Origin: Desulfobacterales bacterium
GTDB lineage: Bacteria; Desulfobacterota; Desulfobacteria; Desulfobacterales; JARGFK01
NCBI GenBank assembly: GCA_029211065.1
Contig: JARGFK010000023.1
Location: 1 to 51,856, forward strand
Reading direction: 5' to 3'
DNA length: 51,856 nt
This document shows positions 1 to 7,458 of the stretch, one piece after another. Under the pieces are notes generated by a model. The model did no database searches. It saw nothing but the letters and a program-made list of their open reading frames with translations, and had not been told where the DNA came from. Made by a program: the position numbers and the translations under genes. Each line of letters starts with the position of its first letter. Within the stretch, counting starts at the first letter, position 1.

Positions 1-178
1 TGCCGCCAAAATCCCACATGGCCGCCCAGAAGTCTGAAATATTCTCGATGGACCATCCGTACAGCCCGTCATAGTCCGCAAACCTGCGGCCATACCGGGT
101 GTTGACCGCGGCTATAAACCGATACAGGTTTGTGTTTTGAATTCTTTGCTCTGAAGGTTTCCATAACAGTTCAGCCAT
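1..178 (-). CDS. Acetoacetyl-CoA synthetase, N-terminal part (cut by window start)
   Basis: Only the first 59 codons are present; the gene runs off the left edge. The product begins MAELLWKPSEQRIQNTNLYR and continues with an FxxxW-type segment (DFWAAMWDFGG), which matches the N-terminal ACAS_N cap of acetoacetate--CoA ligases (ANL adenylating superfamily). The family activates acetoacetate to acetoacetyl-CoA with ATP. The ATG is well supported by an AAGGAGGTTG ribosome-binding site just upstream on the minus strand. It is transcribed divergently from the threonine aldolase gene. The catalytic part is not visible, so the family assignment rests on the N-terminal cap alone; another acyl-CoA synthetase is possible. 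Confidence 0.75.
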   Translation of the reverse strand, partial: MAELLWKPSEQRIQNTNLYRFIAAVNTRYGRRFADYDGLYGWSIENISDFWAAMWDFGG

Positions 179-454
179 CTCAACCTCCTTATGTGTAGCG
201 AGAAACACTTCTCTGAAAAAAAATAGATTTTCATATTTTGTACATTTATCCGATCCAAATAGTCAAGCCAAGACCATCGGCCGGATCATTTTCAATTTTT
301 TTCTTGCAGGGTCCCCGGATTTTTTATAGAGGTGCAATGGTACTTTCCGTTTCAAACCCTGTGGGATTCTGCTTTGCGGTCTGCCGCCACAGAACCGCAT
401 AGGGCAATCGGGCGGTTTTAAATATCACTTTAATGATTGAAGGAGAAATCGACC

Positions 455-1492
455 ATGCGTATTGTGGACCTGCGTTCGGATACCGTTACTCAGCCAACCG
501 CCAACATGCGGCGTGCCATGGCTGAAGCCCCTGTCGGCGATGATGTGTTCAGAGAAGACCCCACCGTCAACCGCTTGGAAGAACTGGCGGCCGAAAGGCT
601 GGGCAAAGAAGCCGCCCTGTTTGTTGCCAGCGGCACCATGGGCAACCTGGTGAGCCAGCTGACCCACTGCGGCCGGGGCGATGAAATCATCCTGGGAGAT
701 GAATCCCACATTTTTTTCAGTGAGCAGGGCGGTTCCGCCGCCCTGGGGGGTATCCATCACCGCACCATCCCCAACCAGCCCGACGGCACCTTGAAGTTAG
801 GCGATATTGAAATCGCCATCCGGCCGGATGATATTCACTTTCCCCGCACCCGCCTGATCGCGCTGGAAAATACCCACAACCGCTGCAACGGCGGCTTTCT
901 GGACGCCGGTTATATGCGTGCCGTCGGAGACATTGCCCGTCGCCACGGGGTTAAAATTCATGTGGATGGCGCCCGTATTTTCAATGCAGCCGTCGCCCAG
1001 GGGGTTCCGGCCGCTTCACTGGCGGCGAATGCGGATTCCATCACGTTTTGCCTGAGCAAGGGCCTGGCCGCCCCGGTGGGCTCTTTGATTTGCGGGCAAG
1101 CCGATTTTATCGCTCAAGCCCGCAGGCTTCGCAAAGCTATCGGCGGGGGAATGCGCCAGGCCGGGATCCTGGCGGCCGCCGGTATTGTGGCGCTGAATGA
1201 AATGGTCGACCGCCTGGCGGATGATCATGCCAATGCCCGCAAACTTGCTGAAGGAATTGCGGCTATCGAGGGTCTGTCCATTGCGCCGGAGCTCATCAAA
1301 AGCAATATTGTCTTTTTTAAAATTACCCGGGCGGATTTAACCCCGCAGGAATTAACGAAGCGGCTTAAGGCCGAGGGGGTTCTGGTGGGGCCCAAAGCAC
1401 CTGATCAGATCCGGGCTGTAACGCATTACCATATCTCTTCGGATGATATCGACCATGCCTTAAATATCCTTTTAAAGGTTTTGGCAGGGTGA
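455..1492 (+). CDS. ltaE: Low-specificity L-threonine aldolase
   Basis: 345-residue PLP enzyme of fold type I (beta-eliminating lyase family) that cleaves L-threonine or L-allo-threonine to glycine and acetaldehyde in the cytoplasm. The N-terminus MRIVDLRSDTVTQPT is the family signature, and the PLP-binding lysine lies in LSKGL (about K202), followed by APVGS. Length is normal for the family (about 330-350 residues). I chose ATG 455 rather than the longer TTG-started frame at 437 because GAAGGAG lies 9 nt upstream of ATG 455 and the family consensus begins at this Met. It is a single gene, divergent from the acetoacetyl-CoA synthetase gene and convergent with the oadB remnants. Confidence 0.93.
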   Translation: MRIVDLRSDTVTQPTANMRRAMAEAPVGDDVFREDPTVNRLEELAAERLGKEAALFVASGTMGNLVSQLTHCGRGDEIILGDESHIFFSEQGGSAALGGIHHRTIPNQPDGTLKLGDIEIAIRPDDIHFPRTRLIALENTHNRCNGGFLDAGYMRAVGDIARRHGVKIHVDGARIFNAAVAQGVPAASLAANADSITFCLSKGLAAPVGSLICGQADFIAQARRLRKAIGGGMRQAGILAAAGIVALNEMVDRLADDHANARKLAEGIAAIEGLSIAPELIKSNIVFFKITRADLTPQELTKRLKAEGVLVGPKAPDQIRAVTHYHISSDDIDHALNILLKVLAG

Positions 1493-1599
1493 TTGCAGCG
1501 GTAACATCCCGGTGAAAAAAAATAGCCCATGATCGACAACCTTGTCGCAGCCGGGTCTCGATTTAACCCGCCCGGTCGCTTTTACGGTCTATACCGAGA

Positions 1600-2109
1600 C
1601 TATTTCAACAGGGTCATAAACATGCCCGCCGCCACCGCCGTACCGATCACGCCGGCCACGTTGGGCCCCATGGCGTGCATCAGCAGATAATTGTGTTTAT
1701 CCGCCTCCTGTCCCATCTTCTGTGAAACCCGCGCCGCCATCGGAACCGCCGATACCCCCGCCGACCCAATCAATGGATTGATCTTTTCCTTGACAAAAAG
1801 ATTCATCAGCTTTGCCAGCAGGATGCCGCCGACGGTTGAAAAGGCAAAGGCGATCAGCCCCAGTATAAAAATAAAGATCGGCTGGGGTCTTAAAAATTTA
1901 TCGGCAGACATGGTTGAACCGACGCTGAGCCCCAGAAATATCGTCACTATATTGAGAAGTTCGTTCTGGGATGTTTTTAACAGTCTTTCAACCACACCGC
2001 ATTCTCTGAAGAGGTTGCCGGCCATTAAAAGGCCCATCAGGGGAGCAACCGCCGGCGTGATCAGGCAGATCACGGCGGTGGCCAGCAGGGGATAGACAAT
2101 CTTTTTCAT
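1600..2109 (-). CDS. Sodium-pump decarboxylase beta subunit, C-terminal fragment (oadB remnant)
   Basis: 169 residues that match the C-terminal part of OadB/MmdB/GcdB, the membrane subunit coupling decarboxylation of oxaloacetate, methylmalonyl-CoA or glutaconyl-CoA to sodium export. Clear family blocks are [37 protein letters not shown] and [15 protein letters not shown]. The ATG overlaps the stop of the upstream fragment (ATGA). Compared with family members of about 375-430 residues, roughly 100 residues are missing between the two fragments, including the conserved GGADGPT segment with its essential Asp and about three membrane helices. The two ORFs therefore look like the ends of a gene that suffered an internal deletion, although the coupled overlap means translation of both is still possible. 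Confidence 0.8.
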   Translation of the reverse strand: MKKIVYPLLATAVICLITPAVAPLMGLLMAGNLFRECGVVERLLKTSQNELLNIVTIFLGLSVGSTMSADKFLRPQPIFIFILGLIAFAFSTVGGILLAKLMNLFVKEKINPLIGSAGVSAVPMAARVSQKMGQEADKHNYLLMHAMGPNVAGVIGTAVAAGMFMTLLK

Positions 2110-2435
2110 AGAATAGTCTTGGGATTGGCGATCATGGGACCGAAATCGGTTAATGCGCCGACCCCTAAAAATATGAGACAGGGAATGACCTCCAATTCCA
2201 GCCCATAGTGATTGAAAATATTGAGAAGTTCCCCTTTGCCGGTCAGCGGCGCCAGGGGCATGTTCACGAGAAAGATGCTGAAGCCGATGGGGACCAGCAG
2301 CAGCGGTTCAAAATCCTTTTTGATGGCCAGCATCATAAAAAACAGGCCGACCCCCCACATGATGACATGGCCGAACGTCAGATGAAAAAAACCGGTCTTT
2401 AACAGTATCGTCTGAAAAACGTCAAAAGTGCTCAT
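2106..2435 (-). CDS. Sodium-pump decarboxylase beta subunit, N-terminal fragment (oadB remnant)
   Basis: 109 residues matching the N-terminus of OadB: an initial amphipathic/TM segment, the block [20 protein letters not shown], then [20 protein letters not shown], after which the frame stops at TGA. In intact homologs this block continues directly into LLLGAAAQ-like sequence and the GGADGPT motif, neither of which is present here. The start ATG overlaps the stop of the small OadG-like gene by four bases. The order OadG-like, OadB-N, OadB-C is a minus-strand transcription unit without a visible alpha (biotin-dependent carboxyltransferase) subunit. A functional sodium pump is unlikely. Confidence 0.8.
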   Translation of the reverse strand: MSTFDVFQTILLKTGFFHLTFGHVIMWGVGLFFMMLAIKKDFEPLLLVPIGFSIFLVNMPLAPLTGKGELLNIFNHYGLELEVIPCLIFLGVGALTDFGPMIANPKTIL

Positions 2436-2572
2436 GGCTCAACCCCCTTGGCTTTCTTTTCACCCTGCCTAAAAAAAAGGCTCATCAACCGCACACTGAC
2501 CGCAAGTACCCCCAGCGAAACAAAAACCACTGAAAACCCGATCGCAGCAACATTCAAAGCCTCTTGCCACAT
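2432..2572 (-). CDS. Small OadG-like membrane protein (gamma subunit of Na+-pump decarboxylase)
   Basis: 46 residues starting MWQEALNVAAIGFSVVFVSL: a single transmembrane helix (about residues 8-33) followed by a basic tail ending KKAKGVEP. Position upstream of an oadB-type gene, size and topology fit OadG, the small scaffold subunit of oxaloacetate or methylmalonyl-CoA decarboxylases. The ATG at 2572 is preceded by GGAGAGGAGAAAG, a strong site; a longer frame to 2644 lacks such support. Its stop overlaps the next ATG (ATGA), implying translational coupling. Sequence similarity cannot be judged well at this length, so the assignment depends on context. Confidence 0.65.
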   Translation of the reverse strand: MWQEALNVAAIGFSVVFVSLGVLAVSVRLMSLFFRQGEKKAKGVEP

Positions 2573-2972
2573 TGTCTTTCTCCTCTCCGGATCGCATCCA
2601 ATATTTTTTAAACGCCGAAAACACATCGGCACCGCGCAAAGCATGCTGCTGAAAGTAAAGCATGATACATGCCAACCAGATAAGCATATGATATATATAG
2701 AAACAAAAAATTTAGAGCGGCTATCGATGGAACTTTTTATTCTGAATTATTGCCGGGGATGTTTTGAATGTATCTCAATCTGTGCGCCTGAATTTAACTA
2801 ACTGATTGAAACAAATGAAGTTTTTTTATGATGACGGGACGGTTCCGGTTTTTTAAAATAATGACCGCAGAATTCCCAGAAAAGAAAGGGATGACACCCG
2901 CTGTTGTAGGTTTTACTTCTGAGATTCGGATGCAACAGATTCAGGCGGTCGCCTGAAGGTTTCCGGTCGGCC
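2573..2972. other. Gene-poor gap with a 24-codon Cys-rich micro-ORF
   Basis: About 400 bases with no convincing gene. The left part carries the OadG-like ribosome-binding site. The middle is AT-rich and includes a plus-strand micro-ORF (2727-2801) whose product has four cysteines spaced CX2CX2CX3C. A small palindrome GGCGGTCGCC lies near 2943-2952. No terminator with a clear T-run was seen. Confidence 0.5.
2727..2801 (+). CDS. Possible micro-ORF with a 4Fe-4S-type cysteine motif
   Basis: A 24-residue frame (ATG to TAA) contains YCRGCFECISICAPE, which has the CX2CX2CX3C spacing of a [4Fe-4S] ferredoxin cluster site. There is no good ribosome-binding site (AGAGCGG, poorly placed) and no second cluster or fold around it. 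It could be a remnant of a ferredoxin-like gene, a genuine microprotein, or chance. Low confidence as a real gene. Confidence 0.2.
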   Translation: MELFILNYCRGCFECISICAPEFN

Positions 2973-3299
2973 CTAATTGGGGCTGAAGGCCGGCGGCACG
3001 TCGACCTTCGGTTTGGGTCCATGCCCCTGGCTGTTTGCGATAAAAAACGCAAAGTTGTTACGCAGGGAAACTTCAGCCTCGCCGAATTCCTTAACATCGG
3101 TATAGTAGATGGCCGTGGCTCTGATCCCCTCTTTTTCGATAAAAGCAGCCATGTTGACAAAACCCGGAAGCCTCTGGAACACCGGGCCGGCAACGAACAT
3201 GAACAACAGGACCACGCCGATCCCCACCAGCAGTTTCAGCCACGCTCCGGACCGGGCCGCAGCCCGGTCCGGAGATATTTTCGTTTTTTCTTTTTTCAT
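2973..3299 (-). CDS. Small single-pass membrane protein of unknown function, partner of the YeiH-like transporter
   Basis: 108 residues: a Lys-rich cytoplasmic start (MKKEKTKISPDRAAARSG), one transmembrane helix at about residues 21-43 (LKLLVGIGVVLLFMFVAGPV), then a soluble, probably periplasmic domain ending in a Pro-rich tail. I do not recognise a named family. It starts 8 nt downstream of the YeiH-like gene, so the two are very likely co-transcribed and may form a complex. Codons 9-18 contain a perfect 13-bp inverted repeat (3245-3274) with a 4-nt loop, a strong potential hairpin near the start of the message. The ATG at 3299 has only a weak GCGGGG site in front. Confidence 0.65.
   Translation of the reverse strand: MKKEKTKISPDRAAARSGAWLKLLVGIGVVLLFMFVAGPVFQRLPGFVNMAAFIEKEGIRATAIYYTDVKEFGEAEVSLRNNFAFFIANSQGHGPKPKVDVPPAFSPN
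3245..3274. repeat. Perfect 13-bp inverted repeat inside a coding region
   Basis: Arms CTCCGGACCGGGC and GCCCGGTCCGGAG are separated by CGCA. It lies within codons 9-18 of the small membrane protein gene, just after the YeiH-like gene stop. There is no T-run, so it is not a classic terminator; it could lower translation of the second gene or stabilise the upstream message. Confidence 0.75.
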
Positions 3300-3307
3300 A
3301 TGCCCCG

Positions 3308-5059
3308 CTAAATTTTTGCGGTAATTTCCGGGAAAACCAAAAAGAACATAATATAAGCCATCAGCAGGGTTAGCATCAGGTTGAAGGATTGGCCGCAAAC
3401 ATAAAGGATAAGGGGCTTGCCGCCCTTGAAATACTTGGCCAGTTCCCGGAAGTTGGTTGCCAGGCCGATGGAGGTAAAGGCCAGCGCAAAGAACCATTCC
3501 CGCAGCAGGCGGCTGAATCCTCTTAAGACGCCGTAGTCTAAAATGGCGCTGCTGGCATCTTTACCCATGCTATCGTCGATCAATGAAAAAACAATGGAGG
3601 CCGCAATAAATCCCAGCACGAACTTGGGAAAACGATACCAGATTTCCATCCAGCTGACGGCCTGGCCCGGAATGTTCTCCACCCGGGCTACCCAGTAAAC
3701 CGCAACGGCGAAGGCAATAACGCCGATGAGAATGTTCTGGATCATCTTTACGGTGGCCGCTACATACAGGGCCCTGTCGCTAAGAAACGCGCCGGCCGCG
3801 GCGACCGCTCCGGTAGCGTCGATCGTACCGCCCATCCAGGCGCCGCCCAGGACGTGGTTCATCCCCACCGCTTTAATAAATGCCGGCATCGCCACCATCA
3901 TGATGGCGGTAAATACCATGGAGAGCCCTATGGCCAGGGTCAGTTCTTCTTTTTTGGCGCGGCAGGCGGCTGCCGTGGCAATGGCGGCTGAAACCCCGCA
4001 AACCGACATGTCGGCTGAGATCGTTATGTTAAGGGTTTTCGAAGGGAATTTAAGGACCCGCTGGCCGAACCAGAAGGTGCATATCAGAACAATCGGCGTC
4101 ACTACCCAGGCAACGAAAATGCCCGGAATGCCGATGGCCAGCATCTTGCCGAATAAAATCTCGGCCCCCAGCAGGACCAGCCCGGTCTTAATATAGTATT
4201 CGGTCTGCACCGCCGGCTTGATCCATGCCGGTGTTCCAATGGTGTTGCTGATCAGCATCCCGAACACAATGGCCCACAGCGGAAACCCGAAACCATAAAA
4301 GCTGACGGTTTGCTGCATCTCTGCCATGTAGGCCAGGACCGCCAGAAAAAAAACAAAGAAAAATCCCATAAAAAAGCTTCCAAACGGTTTTCCCATTACT
4401 GTCATACCGATACCGAAAAAGACAGCCAGAATGACGGCCAATCCGATCAAAGCGCCGATCCGGTTATAGGCCTTGTTTCCGACTTTGGCTTTGGCCTTTG
4501 ATTCGTTCTCACCGGCCTTCAACCAGGCGGCAATTGCGGTCTGGGCCTTATCATTGAGATCGTTGTCCTTGAATTCCGCACCGGCGGCGGCCTGTTCGGC
4601 GGTTTGGGCGGCGGCCAGCGCATCGGCTAAAGCGGCCTTGGCTTTATCATGGGCGTCTTTCCCCTTGGCATTGAGCGCATCAGCCGCATCCTTGCTTTGA
4701 TAAATGGAATCGATGGGATTGTTTTTCCATTTGGACGGCGGGGCCAAAAAGCCTTGAATCGTTTTGGCGTAGCCCTCGTTGCTGGCACGAATTTTCCGTT
4801 TGGCCGCTGAAGCGTCATGCCAGGCGATGGTTTTAAAAGGCGCGCGTTTGGCCTCTGCCTTCATGCCGGCATTGTACTTTTCAAAATTCTTTTCCATGTC
4901 GGCCGGCGGTCGGGAGACAAAAATGAAGAGCCCGACGATCAGGATGATAAACCCCAGCCAGATTGCCATGTAATCTTCTTTTTTCCAGAGATCTGAGAAT
5001 TGCCCCTTGCCATGATCGATTACTACATCGCTAGATTTTTGTTGCGTCATATCCGCCAT
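3308..5059 (-). CDS. YeiH/UPF0324-family membrane protein (putative sulfate exporter family) with large N-terminal insertion
   Basis: 583 residues; classic YeiH proteins are about 340. The C-terminal two thirds carry the family pattern of about ten membrane helices, with the block [25 protein letters not shown]-like ([10 protein letters not shown]), [16 protein letters not shown] and a terminal [22 protein letters not shown]. The N-terminus has one helix (about 31-50), then a hydrophilic Ala/Lys/Asp-rich stretch (about 53-195) that looks helical or coiled and is predicted to lie outside the membrane. Substrate is unproven; the family has been proposed to export sulfate or sulfite-like anions, which would suit a sulfur-metabolising host. 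Probably co-transcribed with the small membrane protein 8 nt downstream. Start ATG follows AAAGGAGAATAAAAA. Confidence 0.85.
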   Translation of the reverse strand: MADMTQQKSSDVVIDHGKGQFSDLWKKEDYMAIWLGFIILIVGLFIFVSRPPADMEKNFEKYNAGMKAEAKRAPFKTIAWHDASAAKRKIRASNEGYAKTIQGFLAPPSKWKNNPIDSIYQSKDAADALNAKGKDAHDKAKAALADALAAAQTAEQAAAGAEFKDNDLNDKAQTAIAAWLKAGENESKAKAKVGNKAYNRIGALIGLAVILAVFFGIGMTVMGKPFGSFFMGFFFVFFLAVLAYMAEMQQTVSFYGFGFPLWAIVFGMLISNTIGTPAWIKPAVQTEYYIKTGLVLLGAEILFGKMLAIGIPGIFVAWVVTPIVLICTFWFGQRVLKFPSKTLNITISADMSVCGVSAAIATAAACRAKKEELTLAIGLSMVFTAIMMVAMPAFIKAVGMNHVLGGAWMGGTIDATGAVAAAGAFLSDRALYVAATVKMIQNILIGVIAFAVAVYWVARVENIPGQAVSWMEIWYRFPKFVLGFIAASIVFSLIDDSMGKDASSAILDYGVLRGFSRLLREWFFALAFTSIGLATNFRELAKYFKGGKPLILYVCGQSFNLMLTLLMAYIMFFLVFPEITAKI

Positions 5060-5114
5060 TTTTTATTCTCCTTTCTGTTCCCTGTCTTGGACACTTTATG
5101 GACCCGGCTAAATG

Positions 5115-5414
5115 TCAATTGTCCGGTGTTAAGCCTGAATTGCTTCCAAAGCTAAAAAAATCAGAAATAGTCAGGTATATTTTTGTTCCCACAACGTTTA
5201 ATGTCCCGACGACCGTAACTTCGTGCTCGATGAAATTCAGCAGTTCTTTTCCGGCCGGGTTATCAGTCACTAAATATTTATCTTCATTAAAAGATGCGAT
5301 GGACACTGCCACGACATTTCCGGTATCATCCCAGTCCGCAGGAATCACCAGGCCCCTGATTACAATCTTTTCCTCACCGGTTTTATCAGCGTTGTTTGAA
5401 TGTCTTAACTCCAT
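5115..5414 (-). CDS. Conserved small hypothetical protein, OB-fold-like pattern
   Basis: 99 residues, soluble, alternating beta-strand pattern: IVIRGLVIPADWDDTGNVVAVSI, then EDKYLV, then HEVTVVGTLN and KIYLTISDFFSF. The strand order and the V-x-G-T-L turn resemble small nucleic-acid-binding-like OB folds, but no specific family is claimed. The ATG is preceded by AAGGATC. It lies alone between the YeiH-like gene and the regulator, on the minus strand; its upstream region is AT-rich. Function unknown. Confidence 0.65.
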   Translation of the reverse strand: MELRHSNNADKTGEEKIVIRGLVIPADWDDTGNVVAVSIASFNEDKYLVTDNPAGKELLNFIEHEVTVVGTLNVVGTKIYLTISDFFSFGSNSGLTPDN

Positions 5415-5710
5415 TCGATCGGATCCTTGTGACTACCGCACGCTAATGGATCGAACACCCACCATGATTTTGCAGCAAATAATATATTATTTTTTTTCAG
5501 AGCAAATACTGTGCCATAAAATAACTACCTGTTTTTTATTATTAAATTTACTTTTTAGCTTTCAATTGCGGAGATACCGGGGACGCGTGTGAACCTCACG
5601 TTCGCTATTGGGGCAGACGCATGAATGCCGACAGGGAGGGTAACTCTTTGAAAACAAATTAGATATGATGAGATGGACTCTGGTGTTCCGGTTTTTGAAG
5701 ATTGTGGAAC
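5415..5710. other. AT-rich intergenic gap without recognisable features
   Basis: About 296 bases between the small OB-like gene and the sigma54 regulator stop. It contains long A/T runs and a palindrome GGAACTTAAAGTTCC (5706-5720) that overlaps the regulator stop codon but has no T-run. No gene or RNA recognised. Confidence 0.5.
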
Positions 5711-7141
5711 TTAAAGTTCCTGTTTTTTAGAGGAAACAGAGGGGGCTTTGAATGATTCTTTCTGAATGGCATATTTGCTTAATAATTTGTGAAGCTGGCG
5801 GGATGAAACACCGGCATCCACAGACGCTTTTCCGAGTTTGCCCTGATGCTTGACGAGCAATTCATTTAAATATGATTTTTCGGCAACCTCAATGGCCCTG
5901 CGTCTGAATTCCGAAAGTGTTTCTGACGTATCAACGGGCGCCATTGACGGGGAAAGCCCTGACTCAAAGATTTCGCCGGGAAAGTCCTGCCGGGTCAGCA
6001 TATGAGATTTTGCCAGTATATATGCCCGCTCCAGCATATTTTCAAGTTCGCGAATATTGCCGGGCCAGGAATACTTATTAAAGGCATCCATCACCGCCGG
6101 CTCAACCGCCTGAATATTTTTCTGACCATTTCGATTCAAGCGTTTTAAAAACAAATCCAGCAGCAGGGGGATATCCTCGATTCTTTTCGACAGTGGGGGC
6201 ACCAGAATCGGGAACACATTCAGCCGATAGTAGAGATCTTTTCTAAACTGTCCCTCGTCGCACATACTTTTCAGGTCCACATTGGTGGCCGAAATGACCC
6301 GGACATCCACCGCAAGGGTCTTCTCCCCCCCGACAGTTTGAAAGGTCCCGTCCTGCAAGACTTGCAGCAGTTTGATCTGGGCCGATGGGGTGAGGGTTCC
6401 GATTTCATCCAGGAAGATTGTTCCGCCATGGGCAATTTGAAATTTACCCTGCTTTTTCCGGACCGCGCCGGTAAAGGACCCTTTTTCATGACCAAACAGT
6501 TCGCTTTCCACCAGGGTATCGGGAATGGCGCCGCAATGCACGCTGATAAACTGCCTGTCTTTTCGGTTGCTGTGCCGATGCATCAGTTTGGCCAAAACGC
6601 CCTTGCCGGTGCCGGTCTCTCCCAAGAGCAGCACCGTTGTCTTGGTGGGTGCAACCAGGCTGATCCTCTCAAAAACAGCCTTCATATCCGTGTTTTGGGT
6701 TTGGACCAGCTCCCGGGAATCCGACTGCCAGAGTTTCTTGCGAAGATAATCCAGTTCGGACTGGATCGAAGTGTACTTGTTGATGTTTTCAACGACCAGT
6801 TTAACCTCCGCCGGCTGAACGGGATGGGTAATGTAATCCCTGGCGCCGGCCTTGACGGCCTTGACGGCTTCGCGAATCCGGTCTTTGGAAGACATCACCA
6901 CGACCTCGGAGGTCGCGCAAGCCTTCCAGATAAGCTGCAACCCCTGAATGGGGCCGTCCCTGTCATCCGACACGGACAGCAGCTCAATATCGATAAAGAT
7001 TAAATCCTTGTGGCAGGTATGCAGGCTCTCCAGCACGTCTGTAAGCTGGCGGGCCTCTGTGAGGGAATACGTAGACCCGAAAGCGTCGCGAAAGGCTGCG
7101 ATTGAATTTTGATCCGTAGACACAACCAGGATGGAATTCAT
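5711..7141 (-). CDS. Sigma54-dependent NtrC-family response regulator with a degenerate receiver
   Basis: 476 residues in three parts: receiver (1-120), AAA+ sigma54-interaction domain (about 150-380) and C-terminal Fis-type helix-turn-helix (about 420-465, ASVDAGVSSRQLHKLL). Walker A is GETGTGKG (174-181), the sigma54 loop is GSFTGA (221-226, variant of GAFTGA), and Walker B is TIFLDEIG. The receiver keeps the phospho-acceptor Asp (D51) but has Ser-Thr (8-9) where the Mg-binding acidic pair normally sits, and His106 where the conserved Lys sits. Phosphorylation may therefore be altered or lost. No histidine kinase is adjacent, so it is an orphan regulator whose targets are unknown. A candidate sigma70 promoter lies about 150 nt upstream. 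Confidence 0.92.
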   Translation of the reverse strand: MNSILVVSTDQNSIAAFRDAFGSTYSLTEARQLTDVLESLHTCHKDLIFIDIELLSVSDDRDGPIQGLQLIWKACATSEVVVMSSKDRIREAVKAVKAGARDYITHPVQPAEVKLVVENINKYTSIQSELDYLRKKLWQSDSRELVQTQNTDMKAVFERISLVAPTKTTVLLLGETGTGKGVLAKLMHRHSNRKDRQFISVHCGAIPDTLVESELFGHEKGSFTGAVRKKQGKFQIAHGGTIFLDEIGTLTPSAQIKLLQVLQDGTFQTVGGEKTLAVDVRVISATNVDLKSMCDEGQFRKDLYYRLNVFPILVPPLSKRIEDIPLLLDLFLKRLNRNGQKNIQAVEPAVMDAFNKYSWPGNIRELENMLERAYILAKSHMLTRQDFPGEIFESGLSPSMAPVDTSETLSEFRRRAIEVAEKSYLNELLVKHQGKLGKASVDAGVSSRQLHKLLSKYAIQKESFKAPSVSSKKQEL

Positions 7142-7285
7142 TTAATCAACCGGTTTGGTTTGCTGTTAGTATAACCCCTTCATGACACAATCGAAAGCGG
7201 TTATTGAGTGGATCAATACATCGTAACATATTGCGGCATATGTATGGTTTAGCAGCTTTATAACTGCTGCGTATTTTAGCGGCAC

Positions 7286-7314
7286 CCCATATGATAACCG
7301 TCTAAAAATGTCAA
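7286..7314 (-). promoter_or_regulatory. Candidate sigma70 promoter for the sigma54 regulator
   Basis: On the minus strand TTGACA (7314-7309) and TATGGG (7291-7286) are separated by 17 nt. The -35 is perfect and the -10 matches at the key first two positions. It would leave a leader of about 140 nt. The 7142-7458 gap otherwise holds only the hairpin at 7367-7400. Confidence 0.35.
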
Positions 7315-7366
7315 TGTAGAAAGCTTTTTTATGACCGGCGGCACACGCATTGATTTGCATAAAATG

Positions 7367-7400
7367 AATCTGCCCGGAGCGGATGAACCCCGGGCAGATT
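7367..7400 (-). terminator. Hairpin downstream of purH C-terminal gene
   Basis: Arms AATCTGCCCGG and CCGGGCAGATT form a perfect 11-bp stem with a 12-nt loop, about 60 nt beyond the AICAR transformylase stop on the minus strand. The downstream minus-strand sequence is T-rich (TTCATTTTATG) but lacks a clean U-run. Probably ends the purine/HD gene unit. Confidence 0.5.
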
Positions 7401-7458
7401 ATAATTTAGGAGTACCGCTGAATTTGGCGCTGTCATCAACCGGATTTTACAATGGCGA

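Noticed and set aside
3726-4196. Long plus-strand open frames opposite the YeiH-like gene
   Set aside because: Shadow frames of a hydrophobic, GC-rich gene; no ribosome-binding sites and no domain pattern.
6338-7003. 221-codon open frame opposite the sigma54 regulator
   Set aside because: Antisense shadow of the conserved AAA+ and receiver domains; composition lacks family features.
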